38,977 nt of DNA from Methylococcaceae bacterium. Its GTDB lineage: Bacteria; Pseudomonadota; Gammaproteobacteria; Methylococcales; Methylomonadaceae. Shown here in pieces: positions 25,579-35,015 of this stretch (positions are counted from its first letter, which is position 1; each line of letters begins with the position of its first letter). Position numbers and translations under genes: made by a program. The stretch covers positions 1-38,977 of the forward strand of contig CANNKG010000029.1 of the NCBI GenBank assembly GCA_947505105.1, read 5' to 3'. Under the pieces are notes generated by a model. It was given only the letters and a program-made list of their open reading frames with translations. It made no database searches and was not told the origin of the DNA.

Positions 25579-27855
25579 ATGCCTGAGCCATCCAAACAAG
25601 ACAAGGGCTTAAATAATTACTTAACGCCCACCTCATTACATGAGGTCTTAAGTTCTGAAGTTGTATTAAATTCACTCAAGGAAGTGATCTTCGCTCTGGA
25701 TCACAATCACTGCTTCACTTACCTGACTGTTGCTTGGCAAAATTATTTAGCTCATGACCTAAAGAGCACGCTTGGACAACCTCTACAGCACTTCATTTCT
25801 GCACAAGATTATCTAAAATTAGCCCTCCAGTGGGGTCAACCGATCATCCGAGAACAAATCCATTTTACAAATACCGACGCTCACGAAATTTACTTTGAAT
25901 TTTTTGTGTCAAAAATTGACTCTGGTTACTGTGGCACACTGACTTACCTTGAAAATCATCCGCTCGACACTATCCATTCTCAAATCAGCACTGAAAAATA
26001 TCGTTCAATCGTTGAAAACACTCCTGAAATCCTGATTCAATTGGATAATCAGTTTCGAATTTTCTATGCGAATCCTTCATGGTTACAAATTACGGGTTAC
26101 ACCGAAGCTGAAACTTTCGGTAAAACGTTAAATGACTTCATTGCCCCAGAAGATCGTGAAGCTTGCCAAGACTTCTGGATTGTAGAAAATATTGACAACC
26201 AATCTTGCCGTAAAGAATTTCGATTGCATTGTGCCAATGGACAATATCGCTGGATATCCATGATGATGAAATTTGCGCCAACATCAGCCGATCGGTCCAA
26301 CTTTATTGTCACCGCCGCAATCCTCGACATTACCGACCGAAAAGAGACGGAAGAGGCATTACGTCGAAGCGAAGCTCGTTATGCAATACTAGCGTCCTCA
26401 ACAACTGATGGCATCTGGGATTGGGATCTAAGCACCGATCAAGTCTATTTTTCGCCTCGCTGGAAAGCAATGCTGGGCTACTCGGAAGATGAAATCGAAA
26501 ATAATTTCTCCGGTTGGTACCAACGTGTCCACCCTGAAGATATTAAAACAGCAATGACCGAAATTACTGCCTGCCTTGAAAATCGCCAACCCGTTTATGA
26601 AAATATTCACCGCCTGCACCATAAAGACGGAAGTTGGCGCTGGATTCTCGATCGAGGTATCGTATTGCGAGATAACAATGATCAACCTTACCGAATGATC
26701 GGTTCACATTCTGACGTGACCTCAATGAAGAAAACCGAAGAAGCATTGCAACAACGCGAGCGCGAACTTCAAGCCATTTTCAGCATTAGCCCCGATGGTA
26801 TCATCACCGTCACTCAACAAGGCCGAATCCAGTCAGTCAATCCGGCGTTTCTCGAAATGACCGGATTTGACCCAGCGCTACTGATTGGCTTATCGGAACA
26901 AGAACTGAATCAATATCTTCAGCAAATCAGTGACCATAACGGTCATCGCAAAACCCGACTAAAACAGGATAACCAGACCTACTATCTGGATCTGCTGCAA
27001 TTACGTAATCATCGCTTGCACAAGAAAATGCTCAAGAACGAAAAAATCGTGCCAACACACACGCAAAAACTTCGCGTCATCACCCGGACTGAACGACATC
27101 TTGAGCATCACGATATTGCCAAAGTCCTATATTTTCGAGACATTAGTATCGAGAGCGAGGTTGATCAAATGAAAAGTGAATTCTTGTCCACTGCCGCTCA
27201 CGAATTGCGCACACCAATGGCAAGTGTATATGGCTTCTCGGAACTCCTACTATCCCGCAGTTTCGACCAGGAAACAACCCAGGAAATACTGAAAACCATC
27301 CATCAACAATCAGCAAGCCTCGTTAACATGCTTAATCAATTGCTGGATCTGGCACGCATCGAATCTCGCATGGGCATGGATTTCTACTTTGTCCAGCAAC
27401 CGCTGATACCTATTATCCAACGCGCAATTAACGAATTATTAATTCCAGGCGATCAACGACAGGTCCACTTCGGTTATCAAAACCGCGATTTTCAAGTATT
27501 GGTCGATGCCGATAAATTACGGCAAGTCATAATTAATGTTCTCAGCAATGCCTATAAATACTCGCCGCAAGGTGGCAATATCGACCTCAAACTGCTGCAA
27601 CATACAACCGCAGAAAATCAGAAGGAGATTGGGATTAGTATTCGTGATCATGGCTTAGGCATGGATCGCAAACAACTCAGTCATATTTTTGAACGCTTCT
27701 GGCGTGCAGATAATACCGGAGAAATTCCCGGCACAGGCCTTGGCATGTCCTTGGTTAAAGAGATAATGGAAATCCATCAAGGTCACATCGAAATTAATAG
27801 TCGTCCCGGCGAAGGTACTACGGTCATTTTGTGGCTAAATCAAATTGATGAGTAA
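25579..27855 (+). CDS. Soluble multi-PAS sensor histidine kinase
   Basis: A 758-residue kinase without membrane helices, so it senses a cytoplasmic signal. Domains: PAS1 (about 27-120), PAS2 (139-253, FYANPSWLQITGYT), PAS3 (264-386, FSPRWKAMLGYSEDE, followed by a PAC region), PAS4 (394-525, with an inserted basic stretch), HisKA with H541 in FLSTAAHELRTPMASV, and HATPase with NVLSNAYKYSPQGG, RDHGLGMD, IFERFWRA and GTGLGMSLV. There is no receiver, so it must phosphorylate a separate regulator; the nearby HTH-receiver or receiver-PAS proteins are candidates. The ATG at 25579 is preferred over a TTG five codons earlier; neither has a strong ribosome site. Confidence 0.93.
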   Translation: MPEPSKQDKGLNNYLTPTSLHEVLSSEVVLNSLKEVIFALDHNHCFTYLTVAWQNYLAHDLKSTLGQPLQHFISAQDYLKLALQWGQPIIREQIHFTNTDAHEIYFEFFVSKIDSGYCGTLTYLENHPLDTIHSQISTEKYRSIVENTPEILIQLDNQFRIFYANPSWLQITGYTEAETFGKTLNDFIAPEDREACQDFWIVENIDNQSCRKEFRLHCANGQYRWISMMMKFAPTSADRSNFIVTAAILDITDRKETEEALRRSEARYAILASSTTDGIWDWDLSTDQVYFSPRWKAMLGYSEDEIENNFSGWYQRVHPEDIKTAMTEITACLENRQPVYENIHRLHHKDGSWRWILDRGIVLRDNNDQPYRMIGSHSDVTSMKKTEEALQQRERELQAIFSISPDGIITVTQQGRIQSVNPAFLEMTGFDPALLIGLSEQELNQYLQQISDHNGHRKTRLKQDNQTYYLDLLQLRNHRLHKKMLKNEKIVPTHTQKLRVITRTERHLEHHDIAKVLYFRDISIESEVDQMKSEFLSTAAHELRTPMASVYGFSELLLSRSFDQETTQEILKTIHQQSASLVNMLNQLLDLARIESRMGMDFYFVQQPLIPIIQRAINELLIPGDQRQVHFGYQNRDFQVLVDADKLRQVIINVLSNAYKYSPQGGNIDLKLLQHTTAENQKEIGISIRDHGLGMDRKQLSHIFERFWRADNTGEIPGTGLGMSLVKEIMEIHQGHIEINSRPGEGTTVILWLNQIDE

Positions 27856-27925
27856 GGATTTCCTCCGCATCAGCTTATTGAGTAAGTAAGTTATTTAATT
27901 TGAAAAATTATTTGCCATCCAATCT

Positions 27926-28825
27926 TTACTCTACCGTTACCCGACCCTCGTACCCCTCCCCACCCTCATGCACTTGACCAATCATCCTTCCCTGTATATC
28001 AATGGTTTTCGAGGCGACGCGCCAACGAAATCCAAAACCTTTGGGTAATTGAAGATGCAGACTATGGGTGATGTATTCGTTCGGTCTAAAGTTCATAAGC
28101 TCTATTCCGCATTGCACAGGATTTAAAATTCCGTACGGCTTACCTTGATCGTCCAGAATATCCAGACAATATTGGTTATCCAAACCTCGTTTGATCCATT
28201 GAATAAGTTGATAATTTGACTGATAACCAGCTATTGGAGAAGTTCCTCGGCGAGATCCGGTAAACGGAAACGTTTCATCGTGAAGATAGGTTTTAACTTT
28301 TGAGAGTTGCTGGGAGATTCCGATATGGCCGTTTTTAATCTGATCATTTGAAAGCTCGAATTCATAAGCGATTAAAACGGTATTACGGGTGCTCAAACAT
28401 TGGTAGCGAGCATTTTCATAGCCACAGTAAACAGGAACGCTTCTAACACCTTGATTTAGATATAATTGACCTGTAGCAACCAATATGCCGTTTAAGGTTG
28501 CAGGCATTTGGTCAATCAACAAGTTATCCGTAAACAAATTATCGCCTAATCGATGCGTAATCAACCAATGTCCCGTCAATAATTTGATATCGGGACTTTC
28601 TAAAGTATTAGAAACAACTTGAGAGAGTTGCTGAGCAGCTACAATGGTGCTAAAAGTGGTGTTAGTAAACAGTCTGTCCAGAAGATCGGGGCGGTTTGCA
28701 GGTAGTATGAGGTTACTCGACAAATCAACCATTTCTTTCGAAGAATGCTGGCTTAAAAGATACATGCTTAAGATTATTACTGACAAGCTCACACCCACCA
28801 GGATATTTCTGTGATTCATAAACAT
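27926..28825 (-). CDS. Uncharacterised membrane-anchored extracytoplasmic protein
   Basis: I do not recognise this 299-residue protein. It starts with MFMNHRN and one hydrophobic segment (ILVGVSLSVIILSMYLLS), which is a signal anchor or uncleaved signal, followed by a soluble region of mixed helix and strand. Four cysteines (in VYCGYENARYQC, QYCLDI and VQCGIE) could form two disulfides outside the membrane. The C-terminus is Gly/Glu-rich. It is divergent from the AXE1-type esterase and convergent with the PAS kinase. A second ATG two codons in could be the real start. Confidence 0.65.
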   Translation of the reverse strand: MFMNHRNILVGVSLSVIILSMYLLSQHSSKEMVDLSSNLILPANRPDLLDRLFTNTTFSTIVAAQQLSQVVSNTLESPDIKLLTGHWLITHRLGDNLFTDNLLIDQMPATLNGILVATGQLYLNQGVRSVPVYCGYENARYQCLSTRNTVLIAYEFELSNDQIKNGHIGISQQLSKVKTYLHDETFPFTGSRRGTSPIAGYQSNYQLIQWIKRGLDNQYCLDILDDQGKPYGILNPVQCGIELMNFRPNEYITHSLHLQLPKGFGFRWRVASKTIDIQGRMIGQVHEGGEGYEGRVTVE

Positions 28826-28967
28826 TAAGCCATTTTTTAATCAGTGATTATAGCGTGTTATGAAGTCTAACAAGTCAAACCCCTTTACTCAATAATATCT
28901 TAAAACTGATTTTATAAACATAAACCCAATTACCAATCATTTCTTTTACGCTATTCGAGATTAACCA

Positions 28968-29948
28968 ATGATAGAACAACCCGATATTCAACTGGATGCC
29001 AGCGCTTATGATTTTGACCCGAGTTACGGCTATTCGCTCTCGCAATTACTTAGCATCGTCCCACCTCGACCGCCAGCAGGCTACCAAGAATTCTGGCACT
29101 CCTGCTATAAAGCAGCTTTAGCTATGCAGCCTCAATTGCAACTTTATCAAGTCGCAACAACCGATGACTGGCGTGTTTTCGAGATCAGCTATATTTCCAC
29201 TGACCAACTCACTATTCGGGGTTGGTTATTATTGCCGACGAGACATGATGTCAAACGCGGCTTTATTGTCAGCCACGGTTATGGTGGACGCACCGCACCG
29301 GATCTCGGTTTGCCGTTCAAAGATGCCGCAATTTTGTTTCCGTGCTGCCGAGGCCTACCGATGAGCACCCAAACAGGGATTGCTTCCGATGCTTATGGTC
29401 ATGTGTTACACGGCATAGAACATAAGGATAGCTATATTTTGAAAGGCTGTATTGAAGATATCTGGCTCGCAGTCAGCGCCCTGCTGAATTTTTTACCTCA
29501 ACTCACAGGACACCTGGGTTATCTCGGCACCAGCTTTGGCGGCGGCATAGGCGCTTTGGCACTAGCCTTTGAACCACGTATTGCCAGGGCGCATCTCAAT
29601 GTGCCTTCGTTTGGTCATCATAGTCTGCGCATGCGCTTGCCAACCTGGGGGAGTGCTCATAGTGTCCAGCAATATTATCTGAAACATAGAAAAGCTACGC
29701 TTAAAGTTCTTAAATTTTATGATGCCGCTATCGCCGCGCAGTTTTTGATCCAACCGACACACTGTGCTTGCGCGTTATTTGATCCTTGCGTTGCCCCCCC
29801 CGGTCAATTTGCAATTTATAACGCCATTCCAGGCCGCAAACAGCTTTATATCCTTCAAGCAGGTCACCACGATTATCCCGAACAAGCGCACCAACAAGCG
29901 GAACTTAACGCTGAATTACAAAGTTTTTTCGCACCGCTCTGCGGTTAG
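28968..29948 (+). CDS. AXE1-family acetyl esterase / alpha-beta hydrolase
   Basis: A 326-residue serine hydrolase resembling the acetyl xylan esterase/cephalosporin C deacetylase family. Visible marks are the RGWLLLP and SHGYGGR (oxyanion side) segments, nucleophile Ser in LGTSFGGG, acidic residue in LFDPCVAPPGQFAIYNAI and His in AGHHDYPEQA. No signal peptide is seen, so it is cytoplasmic. It is convergent with the AlkB-like gene (32 bases apart) and so may belong functionally with the adjoining carbamoyltransferase/HDO/AlkB set, for example by removing acyl groups. That link is inference from position only. Confidence 0.85.
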   Translation: MIEQPDIQLDASAYDFDPSYGYSLSQLLSIVPPRPPAGYQEFWHSCYKAALAMQPQLQLYQVATTDDWRVFEISYISTDQLTIRGWLLLPTRHDVKRGFIVSHGYGGRTAPDLGLPFKDAAILFPCCRGLPMSTQTGIASDAYGHVLHGIEHKDSYILKGCIEDIWLAVSALLNFLPQLTGHLGYLGTSFGGGIGALALAFEPRIARAHLNVPSFGHHSLRMRLPTWGSAHSVQQYYLKHRKATLKVLKFYDAAIAAQFLIQPTHCACALFDPCVAPPGQFAIYNAIPGRKQLYILQAGHHDYPEQAHQQAELNAELQSFFAPLCG

Positions 29949-29980
29949 AACAACCTTGAGCCAAACCTAAAAACTCGATG

Positions 29981-31051
29981 TCAATTACTCGCCTGCTGCA
30001 ACCGAAACTGCTCAAGTTGCTGCAAAGCCATTTGTTGATAAGAGACATTATCCAGTTTCGCCCATAGATTCATTACAAAATAGCCATAGGGCATCAACGG
30101 TCCCTGGTTAGAATATGGAATTTCGTAAAATGGCACACTACCATCTCGATGATGTCCGATATGATGCGAAAGACTGATAAAGCAATATTTGGTAATCCAG
30201 GAGTCGCAGACCCAGCCGTAACTATTACCGAAATCCCCCTCCTGCAAGCCCCAGTGTTGAATATAGTTCACCGCTTCGATAATTCGCACCGCGGCCAGCG
30301 CTTGATATAAAAACACCACCGCAGCAAGCCAGCCAAACCAGTAACCGCCAAGAATGACAATTGCCAGCTCAATTAACGCGCCATGGAGCATCTGATGTTT
30401 CAGGATTCGGAGATTTTTCCAATCCAAACCGTTAATATGCAAGCGTTCAAGTTCAGATTGCCAAACATAGCGGAGATGTCCTGGTGCCACTCGTTGCCAG
30501 TAATGCTGAAAACTTTCGCCCAACCTTGCACCCGCTATGTCGTCGGAACTATTTGGTTCTGCATGGTGACCACGTAGGTGGGTAATCGTAAAGTGCTCAA
30601 AACATAGGGTACACAACAATAACCGCCCGAGACTTTGTAACCAGACCTGAGGACGATGCAATAGTTCGTGCGCAACCACTCCGGCGGTGCTGGAACTAAC
30701 TCCGAGGAGAAACCTGAGTACCAACAAATTGATGACCCCCGTCAACACTGCACTCGTTGAATCCCACGTCATCTGGCTGACATAAACAAACAACAAACCG
30801 ATATTGACAAACTGCAGAAGTGCCAAGATAAACATAAGCCAATGGTACAGGCGATGTGACGTATCATCGTCAACTATTGGCTCCAGTGACTCTGGTTTAA
30901 ATTTCGGCCCCTTCCAGTCGAGCAACAACACAATCCAAAATGGAATAGTCCAGGCCAAAGCAGCTAAGATAGTATGCGGTCCGGTGATTAATAAGCCGAA
31001 ACTTGTTAAAGGAAATATAAAACACGCCAAATGGCTTAATATTATTATCAT
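29981..31051 (-). CDS. AlkB-type membrane diiron hydroxylase (alkane monooxygenase/desaturase superfamily)
   Basis: A 356-residue membrane protein with about six hydrophobic helices and the complete His set of alkane/xylene monooxygenases: H128-E-L-L-H132-R, H158-L-R-G-H162-H163, N262-Y-I-Q-H266-WG and L294-S-H-H-I-G-H-H301. The NYIQHWGL box separates AlkB/XylM-like hydroxylases from ordinary fatty-acid desaturases. Such enzymes need rubredoxin or ferredoxin; none is encoded nearby. The gene starts 65 bases after the tandem HDO gene, probably in the same transcript. The substrate may be an alkyl chain or a lipid, but cannot be read from sequence. Confidence 0.88.
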   Translation of the reverse strand: MIIILSHLACFIFPLTSFGLLITGPHTILAALAWTIPFWIVLLLDWKGPKFKPESLEPIVDDDTSHRLYHWLMFILALLQFVNIGLLFVYVSQMTWDSTSAVLTGVINLLVLRFLLGVSSSTAGVVAHELLHRPQVWLQSLGRLLLCTLCFEHFTITHLRGHHAEPNSSDDIAGARLGESFQHYWQRVAPGHLRYVWQSELERLHINGLDWKNLRILKHQMLHGALIELAIVILGGYWFGWLAAVVFLYQALAAVRIIEAVNYIQHWGLQEGDFGNSYGWVCDSWITKYCFISLSHHIGHHRDGSVPFYEIPYSNQGPLMPYGYFVMNLWAKLDNVSYQQMALQQLEQFRLQQASN

Positions 31052-31116
31052 GAATTAATGCACTACCCCAAAATACCAGAACAACTAAAAGACTCTCGAC
31101 TCATAGCGCATGCACG

Positions 31117-33249
31117 CTAATTGCGTTTTTTTAACCAGTATTGCGTCGCTAACGCCAGCGCAAACCTTAAACTTGCAGTCTCGAGGGATTTATAACCCCA
31201 ATAAACACGCCGCCAGTGCCGCTGCATCTCTTCATTACCATGACCCATCAATACTGCATCCAAATAGCGCTGAATCACTTCTTTAGCAAGTGCCGCATGT
31301 CCCGAGGCAAGATTGTCAATGCTAATGTGTAGGTTGACGATAGCGGGATCAATCCCCCAATAGCGCAACGCCTGAGCCAAGCGCATATAGCTTCGCCCTA
31401 AACCGCTTAATTCAATCGCCATATTCAAGCCCAGCAATTCAGGCAGAAACGCATTCGGAAAGTGAGATATCGCCATCAAATAAATCGGGATATCAAAAGC
31501 GCTGTTCAGGAACCCAGAATGATTGGCAAATTTCCGAGTATGCACCGGCGGTAAATTCAGATCGACACTTTGGAGTAGCTGTGAATAAATAAACGGATGG
31601 TTTTGGTGAAGCATCCCGGCACCCACTTCATCCACATAAATTTTACGCAGCCCTGAGCCAAGCTCCTGAAGCAGAGCGACATTGGGTTGCCGAATATGTT
31701 GCAGCCAGCAGCCATCGGTCAGGATTGTCGGGGCAAACTGTTCGATCCCCCACAGATAAGTTGATTTGGATAATTTCGGTGGCAATTCCAAAGGCTGATG
31801 AGCTGCAACTTCGCGTTGATATAGATGCTGAATGAACTGCTCAAAAACTTCAGGTTGATAGTGCTTAAAGGGTAATTGATGCGTCCAACGCGACCAGCGT
31901 AATATTTGCTCAACGTGTTTTCTGGCGACTGGCAAAATTTCGGGATACAGTTCGCTGTTGACCAGCGTGTGGAACAAAGTTCGATGATCCGGTTTTTTAT
32001 GCAAAGTAGCGGAGGAACAATGGGTCGGTGGCGATTCAGATTCAAGGTTGATCTTTGGCGTTGTTATGCTGGAATCTGCCAAATTTCCCAACCAAGCACG
32101 CAATACTGAAATTTCGTGCACGTCGAACACCCCAAACATTGGCCCGTTAAAATCAAATAACTTCAATAATCGACTGTTTAACGGATTATATTGATCGACC
32201 CAGTGAGATTGCCGTAAAGCTTCCAAAAATGCAGCACTTTCGAATGACGGCTCGTTAAACCAAGCGTCAAGCGATTTCCCGGCCAGTTCAATATTATGAT
32301 GATGTCCGAATGCAATCTGCGCTTTTTGAGCGATAATTCGACTTAAGTGTTCCTCGGGCGAAACAATGTTATTCACTTGCCGAGTCAATTCATCAAAACT
32401 CGTTTTAAATTGATGTCGATACAACAGGATACCACTTTGGATACGTCGCCAACACGCTTGCGACTGATCTGCAAACTGGTCCAGATAATGCTGAATCAGG
32501 CTCTCAAACTCGGAAAGTTCAGCCGAGAGCATTCGCCGACGAATGACTGAAAAATCAAGGTCGCCCACATAATCATCAGGCACCTGCCATAAATCCGCCT
32601 GACAATACGCCCAAGTAAAGCCCAATAATTCCGGAAAAAATACCCGTGGAAATTGCGCCAACGACAATTGAAGCGCGGCAAATTCAAACATGCTCTCAGG
32701 TATTGCAGGAGATGCCGAGTAAGCGAGACTATGAACGGCAGGCAATCGAATTCCCTCGAGTAAAAGTGCAGCATCATAATGCTCTCGAACCGTGTGTTCA
32801 ATAAATCTCAAATGGATCGCCATCAAAGCAATCGCCAAAGGTTCCTGACTGGTAGCCGCTTGAGAAACCGCGGGCAACCAACAAGCATCGGTCAACATCA
32901 GCGGTGAAATTCCCGTCAACCAACAACATCGTTGCGCTTTATCCAAAGTCGGCGCCACATAGAGTAAAGAAACTTTCTGAAGTTGCGCACTGAAATCGCC
33001 GAGCTGAAACGTGTCGATAAATTGATCGGCATACAATTCAGAAATAGACTGCAGACGGCGCTGCAAAAACCAATAGACTTCGGCCAGCGTTGCGGGATTT
33101 TCATGAATGTGCATTAAACGATAAAACAGTCGACGAGGCTTAAACGGCGCAGTTTGCGCTTTCGCGCACAGAGCCTCAGAAAATTCCGGTTTGAGCTTTG
33201 GGTCAAAAGGATGCGCTAGGTCAAACATTGAAAGGTTTTTGAATGACAT
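31117..33249 (-). CDS. Tandem heme-oxygenase-like diiron oxidase (iron-containing redox enzyme family)
   Basis: A 710-residue protein made of two related halves. Both share LTD-A/G-CWL (120-125 and 511-516), PELLG (206-210 and 603-607) and a WRR helix (267-269 and 679-681). The C-terminal half has a full HDO iron set: E541, H551 (E-x9-H), E604, then H641-x3-D645-x5-H651. The N-terminal half keeps only E207; the other positions are Val, Arg, Ile or Leu. It is therefore probably one active domain plus a structural pseudo-domain. HDO enzymes perform N-oxygenation, desaturation or C-C cleavage. The ATG at 33249 overlaps the carbamoyltransferase gene by 29 bases; an ATG at 33228 is an alternative. 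Confidence 0.85.
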   Translation of the reverse strand: MSFKNLSMFDLAHPFDPKLKPEFSEALCAKAQTAPFKPRRLFYRLMHIHENPATLAEVYWFLQRRLQSISELYADQFIDTFQLGDFSAQLQKVSLLYVAPTLDKAQRCCWLTGISPLMLTDACWLPAVSQAATSQEPLAIALMAIHLRFIEHTVREHYDAALLLEGIRLPAVHSLAYSASPAIPESMFEFAALQLSLAQFPRVFFPELLGFTWAYCQADLWQVPDDYVGDLDFSVIRRRMLSAELSEFESLIQHYLDQFADQSQACWRRIQSGILLYRHQFKTSFDELTRQVNNIVSPEEHLSRIIAQKAQIAFGHHHNIELAGKSLDAWFNEPSFESAAFLEALRQSHWVDQYNPLNSRLLKLFDFNGPMFGVFDVHEISVLRAWLGNLADSSITTPKINLESESPPTHCSSATLHKKPDHRTLFHTLVNSELYPEILPVARKHVEQILRWSRWTHQLPFKHYQPEVFEQFIQHLYQREVAAHQPLELPPKLSKSTYLWGIEQFAPTILTDGCWLQHIRQPNVALLQELGSGLRKIYVDEVGAGMLHQNHPFIYSQLLQSVDLNLPPVHTRKFANHSGFLNSAFDIPIYLMAISHFPNAFLPELLGLNMAIELSGLGRSYMRLAQALRYWGIDPAIVNLHISIDNLASGHAALAKEVIQRYLDAVLMGHGNEEMQRHWRRVYWGYKSLETASLRFALALATQYWLKKRN

Positions 33250-34972
33250 AATCGTTAATCACCAATACGTCCAAGCCGCAGGTCAGAAAGACCGCAAGTG
33301 CATCCTCCAAGGAATGCACCAATGGTTTCCCCATCACGTTGAAACTTGTATTCAACAATACCGGCACATCGGTTAAGGTATGAAAGCTCTGCAACAGACT
33401 GTAAAATTTTGGATTCCAAGCTTGTTTGACCGACTGTACGCGCCCCGTTCCATCGACATGACAGACCGCCGCAATTTTCGAACGCATCGCTTCTCGAATG
33501 ACCAGGGTTTTATCCATATATGGCGATTCCTGATAATTTTCAAAATAAACATCGCCGAATTCATGCAAAATCGACGGCGCAAACGGGCGAAACATTTCTC
33601 TGAATTTGATATTTTGATTGATCAAGTCCTGAGTCGCCGCTGAACGCGGATCGGCCAAAATCGAACGATTGCCGAGTGCGCGTGGACCATATTCGGCACG
33701 CCCCTGAATCCAGCCCACCAATTTGCCGTCAGCGAGCAATTGCGCAGTAATTTGCGTAACCCGTTCCGGGGCATGCTCAATGATCAGGGCGCGATTAAAT
33801 TTAAGCAGACGCTCTATTGCACGGCCAGAAATTTCCGCACCGAGATACGGCGACAACAGACGCGGCGCCTGCCGTTGTTTCGGATGCGATTGATGCCATG
33901 CCAACCAAGCCGCGCCGAGCGCACAGCCATCATCGGCAGGGGCCGGGGGAATATGTACCTGCTTGAAAGCGGTACGTTCGGTAATTTGACCGTTGAAGGC
34001 AGAATTCAGGGCACAACCACCAGCCAAAGTCAGATAATCGCTTTGGGTCACTTGATACAAGTGATTTAATAATTGACTTAACTTTTCGGCGAAAAAATAT
34101 TGGCCGGTATACGCTAAATCTGCCGAAGCCAAATTATCCTGCGCCGGCGTTTGCTTGAAACGCTCCATCTCATCGAGTGCTTCAAAAAAGGCTTTAGAGG
34201 GATGTTTACACTCGAAACCGGTTACATTGATAATCTTCGAGAATATGGCATACAGTTCGGGATCGAATTGACCATAAGCAGCCAATCCCATCACCTTCCA
34301 TTCTTCACCTTGTAACCAATCAAAACCGCACAGTTCAGTTAGCCTCATATAGAACAGCCCCAGACTGCTCATCCTTAAACCTTTTGCCTCATACACCCTG
34401 CTCAATTCACCCTGCTGATAGCGAAAGAATGCCATTGCGCCTTGCTCACCATAAGAATCGATCACAGCGCAAGCCGCGTCTTCAAACGGACTGCTATAGC
34501 AGGCCATCGCAGCATGAGTCAGGTGGTGATCATAGTCTCTGAAATAAAGTCGGCAGTCAGGATAGTGTTCACGAATAATGCGCACCAAATTAATTCCGGC
34601 ATCTTGCACACGGCTGCGTTGACTTGCCATCATGTGATGCAATTGATAGTTTTCAAGCGGCGCACGCAGACGCTTAATTCCGGTATGGAGCAACCCAGGC
34701 GCCGACAAGAACCCCAATCGGCCGACCACGGTTTCATACCACGGACGTTGTTTCCGCCAGTTAAACGCCAAAGTTATCGAGCTCGGTTCAGGACAATGTT
34801 CAGCTAATAATTTTGCAACATAAAATAATGGATCAGCCGCACAATGCAGCGCCCGCTTGTGTTGCAGATAACGTTCCGTCGCTTCGGCGAACAATACCGC
34901 GCCGGATTCATTCAGAATCGCAATGGCGGGATCGTGGTAAGTGACTGACAAGCCTATAAAGTAGTGATTCAT
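33221..34972 (-). CDS. NodU/CmcH/TobZ-type carbamoyltransferase
   Basis: These enzymes make carbamoyl-AMP from carbamoyl phosphate and ATP and move the carbamoyl group to a hydroxyl (or amine) of a natural product. The 583 residues contain the N-terminal Kae1-like domain with the metal-binding D-H149-H150-L-T-H153-A motif, VIDSYGEQGAMAFFRY, GGCALNSAFNG and PAPADDGCALGAAW. The C-terminal YrdC-like domain has GRAEYGPRALGNRSILADP, FRPFAPS and DGTGRVQSV. Length is normal. It is the first gene of a run with the tandem HDO and AlkB-like genes. An AGG site precedes the ATG. Confidence 0.92.
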   Translation of the reverse strand: MNHYFIGLSVTYHDPAIAILNESGAVLFAEATERYLQHKRALHCAADPLFYVAKLLAEHCPEPSSITLAFNWRKQRPWYETVVGRLGFLSAPGLLHTGIKRLRAPLENYQLHHMMASQRSRVQDAGINLVRIIREHYPDCRLYFRDYDHHLTHAAMACYSSPFEDAACAVIDSYGEQGAMAFFRYQQGELSRVYEAKGLRMSSLGLFYMRLTELCGFDWLQGEEWKVMGLAAYGQFDPELYAIFSKIINVTGFECKHPSKAFFEALDEMERFKQTPAQDNLASADLAYTGQYFFAEKLSQLLNHLYQVTQSDYLTLAGGCALNSAFNGQITERTAFKQVHIPPAPADDGCALGAAWLAWHQSHPKQRQAPRLLSPYLGAEISGRAIERLLKFNRALIIEHAPERVTQITAQLLADGKLVGWIQGRAEYGPRALGNRSILADPRSAATQDLINQNIKFREMFRPFAPSILHEFGDVYFENYQESPYMDKTLVIREAMRSKIAAVCHVDGTGRVQSVKQAWNPKFYSLLQSFHTLTDVPVLLNTSFNVMGKPLVHSLEDALAVFLTCGLDVLVINDYVIQKPFNV

Positions 34973-35015
34973 CGCCTGAACCGAAAAATGGGTATATCTT
35001 TTAAATATATCGCAG

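Noticed and set aside
34442-34807. 121-residue plus-strand open frame opposite the carbamoyltransferase gene
   Set aside because: It is fully antisense to a recognised gene, rich in Arg/His/Ser and matches no family.
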